Shown: one piece after another, positions 35,304 to 43,903 of the stretch | Layout: every line of letters starts with the position of its first letter | How positions within the stretch are numbered: position 1 is the stretch's first letter | NCBI GenBank assembly: GCA_963726795.1 | Contig: CAVSDD010000004.1 | Coordinates: forward strand, 992,001-1,056,000 | Source: Hyphomicrobium_A sp963726795 | GTDB taxonomy: Bacteria > Pseudomonadota > Alphaproteobacteria > Rhizobiales > Hyphomicrobiaceae | Length of the DNA stretch: 64,000 nt | Reading direction: 5' to 3' | Made by a program: the position numbers and the translations under genes | The notes under the pieces: generated by a model | Databases searched by the model: none | The model's input: only the letters and a program-made list of their open reading frames with translations | Told to the model about the DNA's origin: nothing

Positions 35304-36005
35304 ATGCGTTTGGATCGTATGAAGCTGCAACTCGCGGCATTTGCCATTTTGAGCGGCGGGGTTGGGGCAAATATCTTCCTGTTGCAGTCGCATGCGCTGG
35401 AGCGCTTCGCGAGCAGCATGGCCTCGAGGAAGCCCGCCGCGCAGGTCGTGGCAGCGAACGCACGCGAGTTCATAGGCGATACCGGGTCCATTGGGGTTGC
35501 CGAGGTGGTGAGCGCCGAGGAGCCGTCAAACGCGCCGATCAATCCTTCGGTCGCTCAGGAAATGCCGCAGGATGCAGTCGCAGTTACAAGGGCTGTGCAA
35601 CGCGAGCTGCAAGCGCGAGGTTACGATACCGGCACTACCGACGGAGTAATGGGCGTTATGACGCGCGCGGCCATCGTCGGTTTCGAATTCGATCATGAGC
35701 TTGCCCTGACCGGAAAGCCGAGCCAGGCGCTGCTGAAGTCTATTTTGCTGGGCGGCGATGGGACCTCCGCCAAGGCGCGCAAATCGCAGAGCGCCGATGC
35801 GACAAGCCTCATCAAGTCCGTTCAAAAATCGCTTGCCGAGCGGGGCTACAACCCTGGACCCATCAGCGGCCAGCTGAGCTCGGCGACGAGGCGAGCTATT
35901 CGTGAGTTCGAGGTTGATCAGTCGCTATCTGAATCCGGACGCCCCTCGGGTCAGCTCGTTGCTCGGCTGGCGCGTTCGACCGGGCGCGTCGCATCGAGCC
36001 CGTAA
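35304..36005 (+). CDS. Membrane-anchored protein with two peptidoglycan-binding domains
   Basis: 233 residues. N-terminal signal anchor LAAFAILSGGVGANIFLL. Two PG_binding_1 repeats: about 97-150 (VQRELQARGYDTGTTDGVMG, TRAAIVGFEFDHELALTG) and about 170-220 (VQKSLAERGYNPGPISGQLS, TRRAIREFEVDQSL). Such proteins bind the cell wall from the periplasm; no catalytic domain is present. GGGG lies just upstream of the start. Confidence 0.82.
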   Translation: MRLDRMKLQLAAFAILSGGVGANIFLLQSHALERFASSMASRKPAAQVVAANAREFIGDTGSIGVAEVVSAEEPSNAPINPSVAQEMPQDAVAVTRAVQRELQARGYDTGTTDGVMGVMTRAAIVGFEFDHELALTGKPSQALLKSILLGGDGTSAKARKSQSADATSLIKSVQKSLAERGYNPGPISGQLSSATRRAIREFEVDQSLSESGRPSGQLVARLARSTGRVASSP

Positions 36006-36045
36006 GCTGGTCTTGCGCGACGCGGTTGGGTAGAACTGAGGCCTC

Positions 36046-36399
36046 ATGCGCCTCAAAGCTGAATTCTGGGTCAAAGGCTACATTCGCAGGTGCGCCGTAG
36101 AAGGCGCCAGCGCGGTCGTGGTGCGTCACGGCGACGACGACGCGGGGGCAATCTTCATCAAGATCAACCGTCTCGATGGGACGTGCCTCCTATTCGGTCC
36201 GGCACCGGCGGGCTACTCGGGTATGGACAGCGATCGTCACTGGGTTGCATGCGGCGCCGCGGAAGGTGTCCGCGAGGACGAGGCGGACGCTTACCTCGCG
36301 CAAGAAGCGCGGTTTGACTCCGACTTGTGGCTCGTGGAAGTCGAGGATCGCAACGGCCGCCATTTCCTTGATGATCAGCTTCTCGCAACGGCAGTGTGA
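36046..36399 (+). CDS. DUF1491 family protein
   Basis: 117 residues, full length for DUF1491. Features: MRLKAEFWVKGYIRRC at the start, GAIFIKINRLDG, and RFDSDLWLVEVEDRNGRHFL near the C-terminus. A small cytosolic protein of unknown function conserved in alphaproteobacteria. It starts 40 bases after the peptidoglycan-binding gene and may share its transcript. Confidence 0.85.
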   Translation: MRLKAEFWVKGYIRRCAVEGASAVVVRHGDDDAGAIFIKINRLDGTCLLFGPAPAGYSGMDSDRHWVACGAAEGVREDEADAYLAQEARFDSDLWLVEVEDRNGRHFLDDQLLATAV

Positions 36400-36552
36400 C
36401 CGAAACCTCACGCGCCGATGCCGAGCGTGATTGCGCGCAAGTTTCCATTAACGGCCGCAGACGCCAAATGTAAGCTGTGATTCGTCACGTCGCGGACGGG
36501 GTTGGTGGCGACCTCGAGCGGCAAGAATGGACGCCATGTCACGAGGGATCAC

Positions 36553-36765
36553 ATGGCTAAGATACTCGCATTCCGTTCGATCGAGTTGAAACGCGACGAG
36601 GGCAGCGGACATCCGCCGGAGCGACGTTCCGGGCAGGTGATCTTATTTCCAGGTGTGCGCTATGAGCGCTGGACCGGGCACAATCGCCAGCGCGCGCGCG
36701 AGGACGCGATCGCAAAGAAGCAAGACACCGGCTGTCTTCGCGACGTGCTGGAGTTGGCCGAGTAG
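36553..36765 (+). CDS. Small hypothetical protein
   Basis: 70 residues beginning MAKILAFRSIELKRDEG, with a central ILFPGVRYERW and a charged C-terminus. Short proteins with the same ILFPGVRYERW core are familiar from Hyphomicrobiales. An upstream ATG at 36502 would add 17 unlike residues. Function unknown. Confidence 0.55.
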   Translation: MAKILAFRSIELKRDEGSGHPPERRSGQVILFPGVRYERWTGHNRQRAREDAIAKKQDTGCLRDVLELAE

Positions 36766-36810
36766 CAGGCCGCCCTTTGCTCAGGTGCAGCGGCAAGTTC
36801 GCTCGGCCGT

Positions 36811-37395
36811 CTAGAACGGCCGGCCGGAGCAATGCGCATTCTTCAAATTCGCGTCGACTGCGCTTCGGTACGACAGACCCATGTCGGGTCCGCGGACTAC
36901 GACAATGCCCCGTGTGGCCGCCACCGCAACCGGCGGCTGCTCGTCACGCGCAAGGCCTCGCGCCTCGGGGGTGACGCCGAGGAAGTGGTCTTCCGACGGT
37001 ACGAGCACGATTGCGATCGGTGTTTCGCGTTCGGACGAGGATGCCACAGCATAAATGTTGTCGCCCTGCGGGGAGACGACCGCCAGCATCCACCCAGGCT
37101 CGGCGGGCAATCTCGCGGATACGGTCACGGGGCCTTTTCGCGCATCAAAGTGGCACATGCTGTAGCGCGCATGCGGCGAGAGAAATGGCAGCGGCTCGGC
37201 GCCGGGCGCAATCGGGTTGAGCACCTGGAACTTGTTGATCGGCAGCGCGGGGGCCAGTCGAGTGTAGGCTGATGCCGCCGTCAGAAAGGGCGCAGCAAGA
37301 GTCGCGCCGATGTGCAGGATGCCGGCGGCGATCGGCGCAGCGATGATGAGCTGCCAGTTCGCATTCTTGATTCTTTCGCGCAGGTTCAGCGGCAT
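36811..37395 (-). CDS. DUF1254-like membrane protein
   Basis: 194 residues with an N-terminal membrane segment (LIIAAPIAAGILHIGATLAA). The body contains FQVLNPIAPGAEPLPFLSP, YSMCHFDARKGPVTV and QGDNIYAVASSS, and matches the smaller partner of DUF1214 proteins in rhizobia. Its start overlaps the DUF1214 stop by ten bases, so the two are translationally coupled and probably form one periplasmic unit. Function unknown. Confidence 0.7.
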   Translation of the reverse strand: MPLNLRERIKNANWQLIIAAPIAAGILHIGATLAAPFLTAASAYTRLAPALPINKFQVLNPIAPGAEPLPFLSPHARYSMCHFDARKGPVTVSARLPAEPGWMLAVVSPQGDNIYAVASSSERETPIAIVLVPSEDHFLGVTPEARGLARDEQPPVAVAATRGIVVVRGPDMGLSYRSAVDANLKNAHCSGRPF

Positions 37396-38039
37396 TGTAT
37401 GCGTCGGATCTCCGGAAGCGGCTTACGACCCTCACTGGATTTCGCCAGCAATGGCGTCGTTGCATCGAGTGTTGTGAACACGAGCGCAAGCCGCCCGGCG
37501 CCGCCGGTCGGTAGCCAGTTGCCCGGGCGCGCGTCTCGAGCGAGCGTTACCGAGAAGGTGCCGTCGGGCCGCAACGCTATCGATTGACTGGTGAAGTCAT
37601 AGCGGTCGGCCGCATTGGCGATGAGTTCGCCGCGATCGTCAAAAACGGTGAGGCTCCACCAGCTCGTGCCCGGCTCGCGACCCTCCACGCTATAGTCGCA
37701 AGAGGAATGCAGGCGCCGCCCGTCGCTGTCGGAGTTGGCGGTGTAGGTCAGCGTCATCTCGGCGCTCAGTTGGAGTGTTCCGAAACGCGCGATATGGGCG
37801 CGAGTGTAAGGATCGGCGTCCGCTCGTCCGGCCGAAGTCCAGCTTACCCACGGCCCCTGTCGCTCTGTCGTCAGCGGCGTGCCGATATCGATCATGTACC
37901 AGCTCGACCCAAGGCCCAAAATGAGAACCGTGCCGATAAAAGCGGCCCAGTCTCCGAGCACACCGAACAGGATGGCGATGCGCTTCTGCGTCTTATGGAG
38001 AACGACGTGAAGCGGCGTGAGGGCGCTATGGGACAGCAC
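37386..38039 (-). CDS. DUF1214 family membrane protein
   Basis: 217 residues. One N-terminal membrane helix (FIGTVLILGLGSSWYMI) then a periplasmic domain with GPWVSWTSAGRADADPYTRAH, SCDYSVEGREP, WWSLTVFDDRGELIANAADRYDFTS and a final PLPEIRRIQC, typical of DUF1214. It starts inside the end of the penicillin-binding protein gene (14-base overlap) and runs into the DUF1254-like gene, so all three may be one transcript. Function unknown. Confidence 0.8.
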   Translation of the reverse strand: MLSHSALTPLHVVLHKTQKRIAILFGVLGDWAAFIGTVLILGLGSSWYMIDIGTPLTTERQGPWVSWTSAGRADADPYTRAHIARFGTLQLSAEMTLTYTANSDSDGRRLHSSCDYSVEGREPGTSWWSLTVFDDRGELIANAADRYDFTSQSIALRPDGTFSVTLARDARPGNWLPTGGAGRLALVFTTLDATTPLLAKSSEGRKPLPEIRRIQCR

Positions 38040-40332
38040 GGTGCGGCGTCCCTCCGAAGCCTGGCTGGGTGCTTACGTTGCCCTCGGGCGGCAGCGCGAC
38101 ATGGGGGTCTGTGATCTGGGCGCGGCGGTCGGCCGGTACTTTCGGCGGCGTCTTTACCGATGGCGATACTGGTGGAGTACCAGCGGGGGTCGGCGCGGGC
38201 GCGCTGAGACCAGCGGCTTTGCGCAATGTCAGCACCAAGTTTTTCAATGCCTCGCGAGTTTGCTCCGGCATCAGGCTCGATGACGTGGGCTGCGTCTCTC
38301 CCGGTGCTCCATCCTTACCTGGTGGGGTGGGGGGGGAGATGGCAGCGAGGCGCTGCTGCTCGGCCACTTGAACCGGGTGGGGCTGCAAACCGGGGATCGT
38401 GGGGATGTTCATGTCGGTATGAACCACGGACATGAACGAATGCCACACGGGAGCTGCGAAATGTCCCCCCGTCGTGCCCGACACCATGGGCCTGTTGTCG
38501 TCGTTGCCGAGCCACACGACTCCCACGTACTTGCCCGTGAACCCCACGAACCACACGTCCTTTGGCCCCGTCGATGTCCCCGTCTTGCCCGCGACGTTGG
38601 TAAAGTCGAGCTTGGCGGCGGTGCCGGTGCCCTCCTCGACCACCTTGTTCATCATCCAGTTGATGCCCTCGGCGACCTCGCGCTTGACCACCTGGGGCGC
38701 CGGGGGCTCGTCGCGATCGCGCGAATAGACGAGATCGCCCTTGGACGAAACCAGATCGAGGATCGCATAGGGCTTCGCCAGCTTGCCGCCGTTGGCGAAG
38801 GTCGCGATGCCGCCCGCGTGCTCGATCGGTGAGATGCCGTAATCGCCGATCGCCATCGTGCACGTCTTGCGAATGCCGGTGATCCCCAGGCGCTGCGTCA
38901 TCTCGATGACCTTCTCGCGCCCGACCACGAACGACAATTCCACCGCCACAGTGTTGAGCGACTTCTCCAGCGCCATGTACAGCGGCATCGACCCGCCGCC
39001 GCCGCCGCCGCCGCCGTAGTTCGACACGTACCGCCCCGCGCACGGCCTGGCTGAATCGCGCACCGACGTCGTCGGCTTGAAGCCGTTCTCGAGCGCGGTC
39101 GCGTAAACATACACCTTGAACGAGGAGCCCGGCTGGCGCTTGGCGTGCGTCGCGCGGTTGAACTGGCTCTCGCCGTAGTCCGGCCCGCCGGTGATCGCCT
39201 TCACCGCCCCGTCGGTCTCCAAGAGCACGATCGCGCCGCTCGTGACGCGGTTGCCGCGGTACTCCTTAAGCGCGCTCGCGAGCGCCTCATCCGTCGCCTT
39301 CTGCATCGTCGTGTCGATGGTTGTGCGCGCGGTCAGCACATAGGAGCCCTTGCCCGCCGCCAGCCGCTGCACCTCCTCGAACGCCCAGTCGAGGAACCAG
39401 TCGGGGCTGTTGGGATTGCGGGTCTCGATGATTTGCGCGGGATGCACACGCGCCTCGTGCACCTGGCCCGAGGTATAGAATCCGGCTTGCACGAGGTTGG
39501 TCAGCACCTCGTTGGTGCGTGCGCGCGATGCCGGCAGATTGACGTGCGGGGCAAACTTGGTCGGCGCCTTGAACAGCCCGGCGAGCATCGCCGACTCTGC
39601 GAGCGAGATCTGGCGCACCGACTTGCCGAAATAATACTGCGAGGCCGCTTCCACGCCGAAGGCGCCGCCGCCCATGTATGCGCGGTCGAAGTAGAGCTTC
39701 AAAATCTCGCGCTTGTTGAATCGGCTCTCCAGCAGCAGCGCCAGGAACGCCTCCTTGATCTTGCGCTGGAAGCTGCGTTCCGACGACAGGAACAGGTTCT
39801 TGGCCACCTGCTGCGTGATCGACGAGCCGCCCTGCACCACCTCGTTGGCCTGCAGGTTGGTGAACAGCGCGCGCGCCGTGCCGATGACGTCGATGCCCCA
39901 GTGCTCGAAGAAGCGCCGGTCCTCGGTGGCGAGCGTCGCCTTGACGAGCGTGTCGGGGATCTCATCCAGCGGCACGCTGTCGTTGTGCAGGATGCCGCGC
40001 TTGCCGATCTCGTTGCCGTTGGTGTCGAGAAACTTCACGGCAAACTGGCCTTGCAGGAACTTGCCCTCGTCGAACTCGCGCAGCGCCGGGATCGCGAGCC
40101 CGAACATGACGACGAGGCCGCCCATGCCGAGCGTGAGGGCCTCGGAGCCTGCCTCATTGGCGAGCCGGCGCCAGCCGGTGAGCTTGAAGCGGGCAAAGAA
40201 GCTCGTGCCGGCGTTCCACCAGTTGCGCACCGACGCCCAGGTTTCGGCCAGCGCGGAATTGAGGCGCGAGTTGAGCCCCATCCAGTTGATCGATTTGGAG
40301 CGGCGCGCTTGGCGGAAGAACCAGTCCTGCAC
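38026..40332 (-). CDS. Class A penicillin-binding protein 1A
   Basis: 768 residues. One membrane anchor near 65-85, then a GT51 glycosyltransferase domain (about 95-300; ATEDRRFFEHWGID, GGSSITQQVAKNLFL, RKIKEAFLALLLE), then a transpeptidase domain (about 370-650) with SSFK, SLN and KTGT motifs intact. It polymerises and cross-links peptidoglycan in the periplasm. A Pro/Ala-rich tail of about 110 residues follows. An eight-Gly run in the transpeptidase domain (SNYGGGG...SMPLY) is unusual. Gene symbol left open because mrcA/ponA naming varies. Confidence 0.93.
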   Translation of the reverse strand: MQDWFFRQARRSKSINWMGLNSRLNSALAETWASVRNWWNAGTSFFARFKLTGWRRLANEAGSEALTLGMGGLVVMFGLAIPALREFDEGKFLQGQFAVKFLDTNGNEIGKRGILHNDSVPLDEIPDTLVKATLATEDRRFFEHWGIDVIGTARALFTNLQANEVVQGGSSITQQVAKNLFLSSERSFQRKIKEAFLALLLESRFNKREILKLYFDRAYMGGGAFGVEAASQYYFGKSVRQISLAESAMLAGLFKAPTKFAPHVNLPASRARTNEVLTNLVQAGFYTSGQVHEARVHPAQIIETRNPNSPDWFLDWAFEEVQRLAAGKGSYVLTARTTIDTTMQKATDEALASALKEYRGNRVTSGAIVLLETDGAVKAITGGPDYGESQFNRATHAKRQPGSSFKVYVYATALENGFKPTTSVRDSARPCAGRYVSNYGGGGGGGGSMPLYMALEKSLNTVAVELSFVVGREKVIEMTQRLGITGIRKTCTMAIGDYGISPIEHAGGIATFANGGKLAKPYAILDLVSSKGDLVYSRDRDEPPAPQVVKREVAEGINWMMNKVVEEGTGTAAKLDFTNVAGKTGTSTGPKDVWFVGFTGKYVGVVWLGNDDNRPMVSGTTGGHFAAPVWHSFMSVVHTDMNIPTIPGLQPHPVQVAEQQRLAAISPPTPPGKDGAPGETQPTSSSLMPEQTREALKNLVLTLRKAAGLSAPAPTPAGTPPVSPSVKTPPKVPADRRAQITDPHVALPPEGNVSTQPGFGGTPHRAVP

Positions 40333-40558
40333 TCGTCTCGTCCCGTCGCTTGTTTTGCTTCTTGACCCGTGCCCGCGGCCCGGTTGCGGGCAGGAGCACG
40401 GAAGCTGAGGCGCGCTTTTGGGGGTGACCGGCGGGGCCGGCGACTCAAAGCGGTGCCGTAGGATTGTGCCCCTTATACAGGGGCCGAGGTGGTGATGTTA
40501 AGGCGGATGTGGCGGGGGGCCCCAGAGCGGCTGATTTGTGGGCGCGAGTCCGGTCGCA

Positions 40559-40996
40559 TCAAGCATCTTCCTCGATCGAAATCTGTGTGATTTCGGTCGC
40601 GCCGCCGTTCAACTTTGCTCCCACCAAATGTCCCGCCACAACGGCCAGGAGGCACAGCAAGACGGAACCAAGAATGTTGAAGCTCGCTCTGCCGAAGGCT
40701 CCAGCACGGATCAGGTCGAGGGTTTGCAGGCTGAACGCAGAAAACGTGGTGTAGCCTCCGCAAAATCCTATCATCACGAACAGGCGCAGATTTTCTGACA
40801 CTGGAAAGCGACCGTTGGCGAGCGTCAGCGTTCCGAAAAAGCCGATGATGAAGCAGCCCGTTACGTTGACAATGATGGTTCCCCACGGCAGGTCGCGGCT
40901 CTCCGGCAGAGCCCAAACCGAAATCATGTAGCGCGCCAACGTTCCAAGCGCTCCACCCGCCATCACCACGAGGCACGTCACAAAGTTCATCTTCAT
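40559..40996 (-). CDS. crcB: Fluoride ion exporter CrcB/Fluc
   Basis: 145 residues with four transmembrane helices, a homodimeric fluoride channel. Signatures: GGALGTLARYMIS near residue 15, WGTIIVNVTGCFIIGFFG (about 42-59) with the conserved Asn, and GFCGGYTTFSAFSLQT (about 80-95) with the F-S-T/F polar track. It lets fluoride leave the cytoplasm. The start at 40996 (MKMNFVTC) is preferred to an upstream Met 18 codons earlier. A fluoride riboswitch lies in the leader, about 290 bases upstream of the start codon. Confidence 0.93.
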   Translation of the reverse strand: MKMNFVTCLVVMAGGALGTLARYMISVWALPESRDLPWGTIIVNVTGCFIIGFFGTLTLANGRFPVSENLRLFVMIGFCGGYTTFSAFSLQTLDLIRAGAFGRASFNILGSVLLCLLAVVAGHLVGAKLNGGATEITQISIEEDA

Positions 40997-41279
40997 CGTC
41001 CCGTCGCTGAGAGCCACTGAGTTGAAGGACCAAGAGAAAAGGACCGGCACGGTAGTTATCCGCGCCGGTCAAGTTTCTCGCAAGCAGGCTTCGTTTCATG
41101 GAGGAAGCGCATCGCTAGCGAGTAGTCGGGAAGATTAGAAACAAGGTCCGTCCCCCGCATTTGCGCACCGCCAGGTGCGGGGCGGCGCGCAGTCGCGAGC
41201 CGGAACGCTGCTGGCCAGCGCGCCGGGGTAAATCCCACGATACCTGAGATGTGAAAACGTTCGCCTAAGCCGGTAGATG

Positions 41280-41374
41280 AAAGCAATCCTACCGCGCCCA
41301 CGCGTACGTGGTCACATCGCAGTAGGAATCATCGGCCAACGGGGCGGTTATAAGGGAGATTCCATTCCCTAGGC
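41280..41374 (-). ncRNA. Fluoride riboswitch (crcB motif) upstream of crcB
   Basis: Aptamer at 41369-41320 on the minus strand. P1 is GGGA/TCCC closing a loop with GGAAT, which pairs as pseudoknot with ATTCC near the 3' end. Between them are AACCGC, the small hairpin GCC/GGC, CGATG, and the terminal CTACTG, in the order and spacing of the known fluoride aptamer. The 3' strand CCTACTGCG can instead pair with CGCGGTAGG at 41296-41288, with a CCACG/CGTGG hairpin inside, followed by a weak T-rich run. Fluoride binding would favour the aptamer and allow expression of the exporter. Confidence 0.9.
41315..41374 (-). repeat. 60-bp direct repeat, copy 1 (crcB leader)
   Basis: Identical to 43948-44007 except for one base (41339 A versus 43972 T). 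That difference lies in the small hairpin loop of the riboswitch, where it should not affect folding. Similarity stops abruptly at both ends. Confidence 0.95.
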
Positions 41375-41499
41375 CAAGAGCTTGTCGGCCTGCTGGAAGC
41401 GTAAATGCGTTGACGTGCAAGTCAATGGTCAAACGGCGCGATCATCAAATGTTGAATACGCGAGAACAATTAAATTCGACGCTTTGCAATCTCTGAAAC

Positions 41500-41775
41500 T
41501 CAGAAGCGCTCGGGATGCTGGATCGGTCGGCGCATCCGTTCTTTCCACCACTCTGAAGCTGTCAGATGACCAACAGCGAAGGCCGCGTAGAAGAGCAAAA
41601 GAGTAGCTAGATGGATTTTAGCGGACGAAGCAATCGAGCCGCCTAACCTTGCCGTTATGAGCAGAGGCAGACTCACGATGAACAATACAGCCGGCGCGAT
41701 CCAATGAGATTGAATGCGGCCCAGGAAAAAGAAGAAGAAGACCGCTCCGCAGCCCGCGATGATGAAAGGCGTCAT
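41500..41775 (-). CDS. Small three-helix membrane protein
   Basis: 91 residues with three hydrophobic segments: MTPFIIAGCGAVFFFFFLG, APAVLFIVSLPLLITA and IHLATLLLFYAAFAVGHL. The C-terminus is short and basic (KERMRRPIQHPERF). GAGG lies 8 bases before the ATG. It follows xoxF in the same direction, beyond a terminator, and lies between the two fluoride riboswitches. No family recognised, so any link to methanol or fluoride is positional only. Confidence 0.6.
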   Translation of the reverse strand: MTPFIIAGCGAVFFFFFLGRIQSHWIAPAVLFIVSLPLLITARLGGSIASSAKIHLATLLLFYAAFAVGHLTASEWWKERMRRPIQHPERF

Positions 41776-41841
41776 GCACGCCTCAAATATAATGGCCGAT
41801 GGCGTATCACGATGCGACGCCGCAACTATTCCAATGCCGGG

Positions 41842-41873
41842 AAAAACCGGCGCGGGATGAACATCCCGCGCCG
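41842..41873 (-). terminator. Rho-independent terminator after xoxF
   Basis: A 12-base-pair perfect stem (CGGCGCGGGATG / CATCCCGCGCCG, 41848-41873) with a two-base loop, followed on the minus strand by GTTTTT. It begins 18 bases past the xoxF stop codon. Confidence 0.9.
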
Positions 41874-41890
41874 ACTCTAATGTCGTCAGG

Positions 41891-43717
41891 TTACTTTGAG
41901 TTGGGAAGCGAGTAGATCGTCAGCGACCCACCAAGTGCGGTGTAGTTGTTGAGACCAGCGTAGCCGCCGACTGCGCCCAGACCATCGGTCGGGTTGGTCA
42001 AGCCAGCTGCCAGGCCGATACCGGCCCAACCACCGACGCCCGAGAAAACGCCGATGTACTGCTTGCCCTTGTGGCCATAGGTGAACACGTTGCCGATGAT
42101 GCCGGAGGGAGTTCTGTTCTTGAACAGCTCCTTGCCATCCTTCTGATCGACGCACTTGAGGTTGCCCTCGAGGGTGCCGAAGCAGGCGATGCCACCAGCA
42201 GTCGTCAGAGCGCCAGACCACACGGAGAACTCCTCCTTGTTGGCCCAGACGATCTTGCCCTTGCCAGCATCCCACGCAAGGAAGTTGCCCATGTTGCTCT
42301 CGCCTTTGGGCGGATACATGGACAGCGTGGCACCAACGTAAGGCTGACCTGCGGTGTACTCGACCTTGAACGGCTCGTAGTCCATGCACACGTGGTTGGA
42401 CGGCACATAGAACAGACCCGTCAGCGGCGAGAAGGCCACCGGCTGTTCGTCCTTCGTCCCCAAAGCTGCCGGGCAGACGTCGGTCGTGTTGACGTCTGGA
42501 CCGTTCAGGAACGTGGACTTAGCTTTGACGACCAACGGGCGACCGTAGGTCGGGCTGGACTTGTCCATATCGACTTTGGAGGCCCAGTTGACGGCGGGAT
42601 CGTACTTCTCGGCAACCAGCAACTCGCCGGTGGCGCGATCGAGCGTGTAAGCAAAGCCGTTGCGGTTGAACTCCACGACGGTCTTGCGCTTCTCGCCCTT
42701 CACATCGATGTCGGCGATGACCGGCTCGTTAATGCCGTCATAGTCCCACTCGTCGAACGGCGTGTACTGGTAGGCCCAAGCCGCCATGCCGGTGTCCGGG
42801 TTGCGGGCGAACAAGGTCATCGACCACTTTTGGTCGATCTGCTTGCCGTCCGGTCCCGCACGCTGGGCCGGGTTCCAGGTCGAGGGATTGCCGGTGCCGT
42901 AGTAGAAGAGCTTCAGCGAAGGATCGTAGGACATGTAGCCCCAGGTCGACCCGCCACCGAGCTTCCACTGATCACCGTTCCAGGTTTTCAGAGATGAGTC
43001 GGGGCCGACCGGCTTGCCGAGCGACATGGTCTTGTCCGGATCGACGAGAATTTCCGAATCCGGACCCATCGAGTAAGCGCGCCAGACCTGCTTGCCACTG
43101 TTAATGTCGTAGGCAGTCATGCGGCAACGCACGCCAAACTCGGCGCCCGAAACTCCGACCATGACCTTGTCGCCAATGACGATTGCAGCACCAGTGCCGG
43201 TTTCACCACGCTTCGGGTCGCCTTCGACGGTTTTCCAAACTTCCTTGCCGGTTTTGGCGTCGAGTGCCACGAGCGACGTGTCGGCTTGGTGGAGGAAGAT
43301 CTTGCCGTCGCCGTACTGTACGCCGCGGTTGACGGTGTCACAGCACATGACCGGGATCACGGACGGATCTTGCTTCGGCTCGTACTTCCAGATGATCTTG
43401 TTCTCGTCGTTGAGATCAAGAGCGTAGACGATGTTCGGGAACGGCGTATGAAGGTACATCACGTCGCCAATCACGAGCGGCGAACCTTCGTGACCGCGCA
43501 ACACACCCGTCGAGAACGTCCAGGCGACCCGGAGGTCCTTGACGTTCTTGGTGTTGATCTGGTCGAGGGTCGAATAGCCCTGCGCGGTGTAGTCGTGACG
43601 CTGCATCGCCCAGTTGTTTGGGTCTGCCGCAGCTTTCATGGCACTTTCATTCGCCAAGACGGGCGAAGAGAGCGCCAATGCCGCCACTGTAACGGTGGCG
43701 TACAAGCACTTCCTCAT
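41891..43717 (-). CDS. xoxF: Lanthanide-dependent PQQ methanol dehydrogenase XoxF
   Basis: 608 residues. Signal peptide MRKCLYATVTVAALALSSPVLA exports it to the periplasm. The eight-bladed PQQ propeller is intact: adjacent Cys-Cys at 125-126 (VMCCDTV), TWGYMSYD near 258, and EWDYDGINEP at 323-332. The second Asp of D-Y-D (325 and 327) is the lanthanide signature that separates XoxF from calcium-type MxaF. It oxidises methanol to formaldehyde or formate. The start at 43717 has GGAGGAA directly upstream. No xoxG cytochrome or xoxJ gene is adjacent. A promoter and fluoride riboswitch precede it. Confidence 0.95.
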   Translation of the reverse strand: MRKCLYATVTVAALALSSPVLANESAMKAAADPNNWAMQRHDYTAQGYSTLDQINTKNVKDLRVAWTFSTGVLRGHEGSPLVIGDVMYLHTPFPNIVYALDLNDENKIIWKYEPKQDPSVIPVMCCDTVNRGVQYGDGKIFLHQADTSLVALDAKTGKEVWKTVEGDPKRGETGTGAAIVIGDKVMVGVSGAEFGVRCRMTAYDINSGKQVWRAYSMGPDSEILVDPDKTMSLGKPVGPDSSLKTWNGDQWKLGGGSTWGYMSYDPSLKLFYYGTGNPSTWNPAQRAGPDGKQIDQKWSMTLFARNPDTGMAAWAYQYTPFDEWDYDGINEPVIADIDVKGEKRKTVVEFNRNGFAYTLDRATGELLVAEKYDPAVNWASKVDMDKSSPTYGRPLVVKAKSTFLNGPDVNTTDVCPAALGTKDEQPVAFSPLTGLFYVPSNHVCMDYEPFKVEYTAGQPYVGATLSMYPPKGESNMGNFLAWDAGKGKIVWANKEEFSVWSGALTTAGGIACFGTLEGNLKCVDQKDGKELFKNRTPSGIIGNVFTYGHKGKQYIGVFSGVGGWAGIGLAAGLTNPTDGLGAVGGYAGLNNYTALGGSLTIYSLPNSK

Positions 43718-43903
43718 CACTTCCTCCAATGCTAACGTCACCGATGGTGACGTTGCCACGAAGCCCATTTCGGCCGTCGCTGGGAGGATGAAGCGAGTTC
43801 GAGTGAGTGGGTTTGCAAGCGTGGAAAGCTTCCGCTCAAACGTTCTCTTTCATCCCCCCAACTTGCTGAGATGATGAAAGACAATCGTCTTCCCGCGGCA
43901 GGC

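Noticed and set aside
39145..40365. 406-codon plus-strand frame
   Set aside because: Antisense to the penicillin-binding protein gene, whose catalytic motifs are all present; composition typical of a shadow frame.
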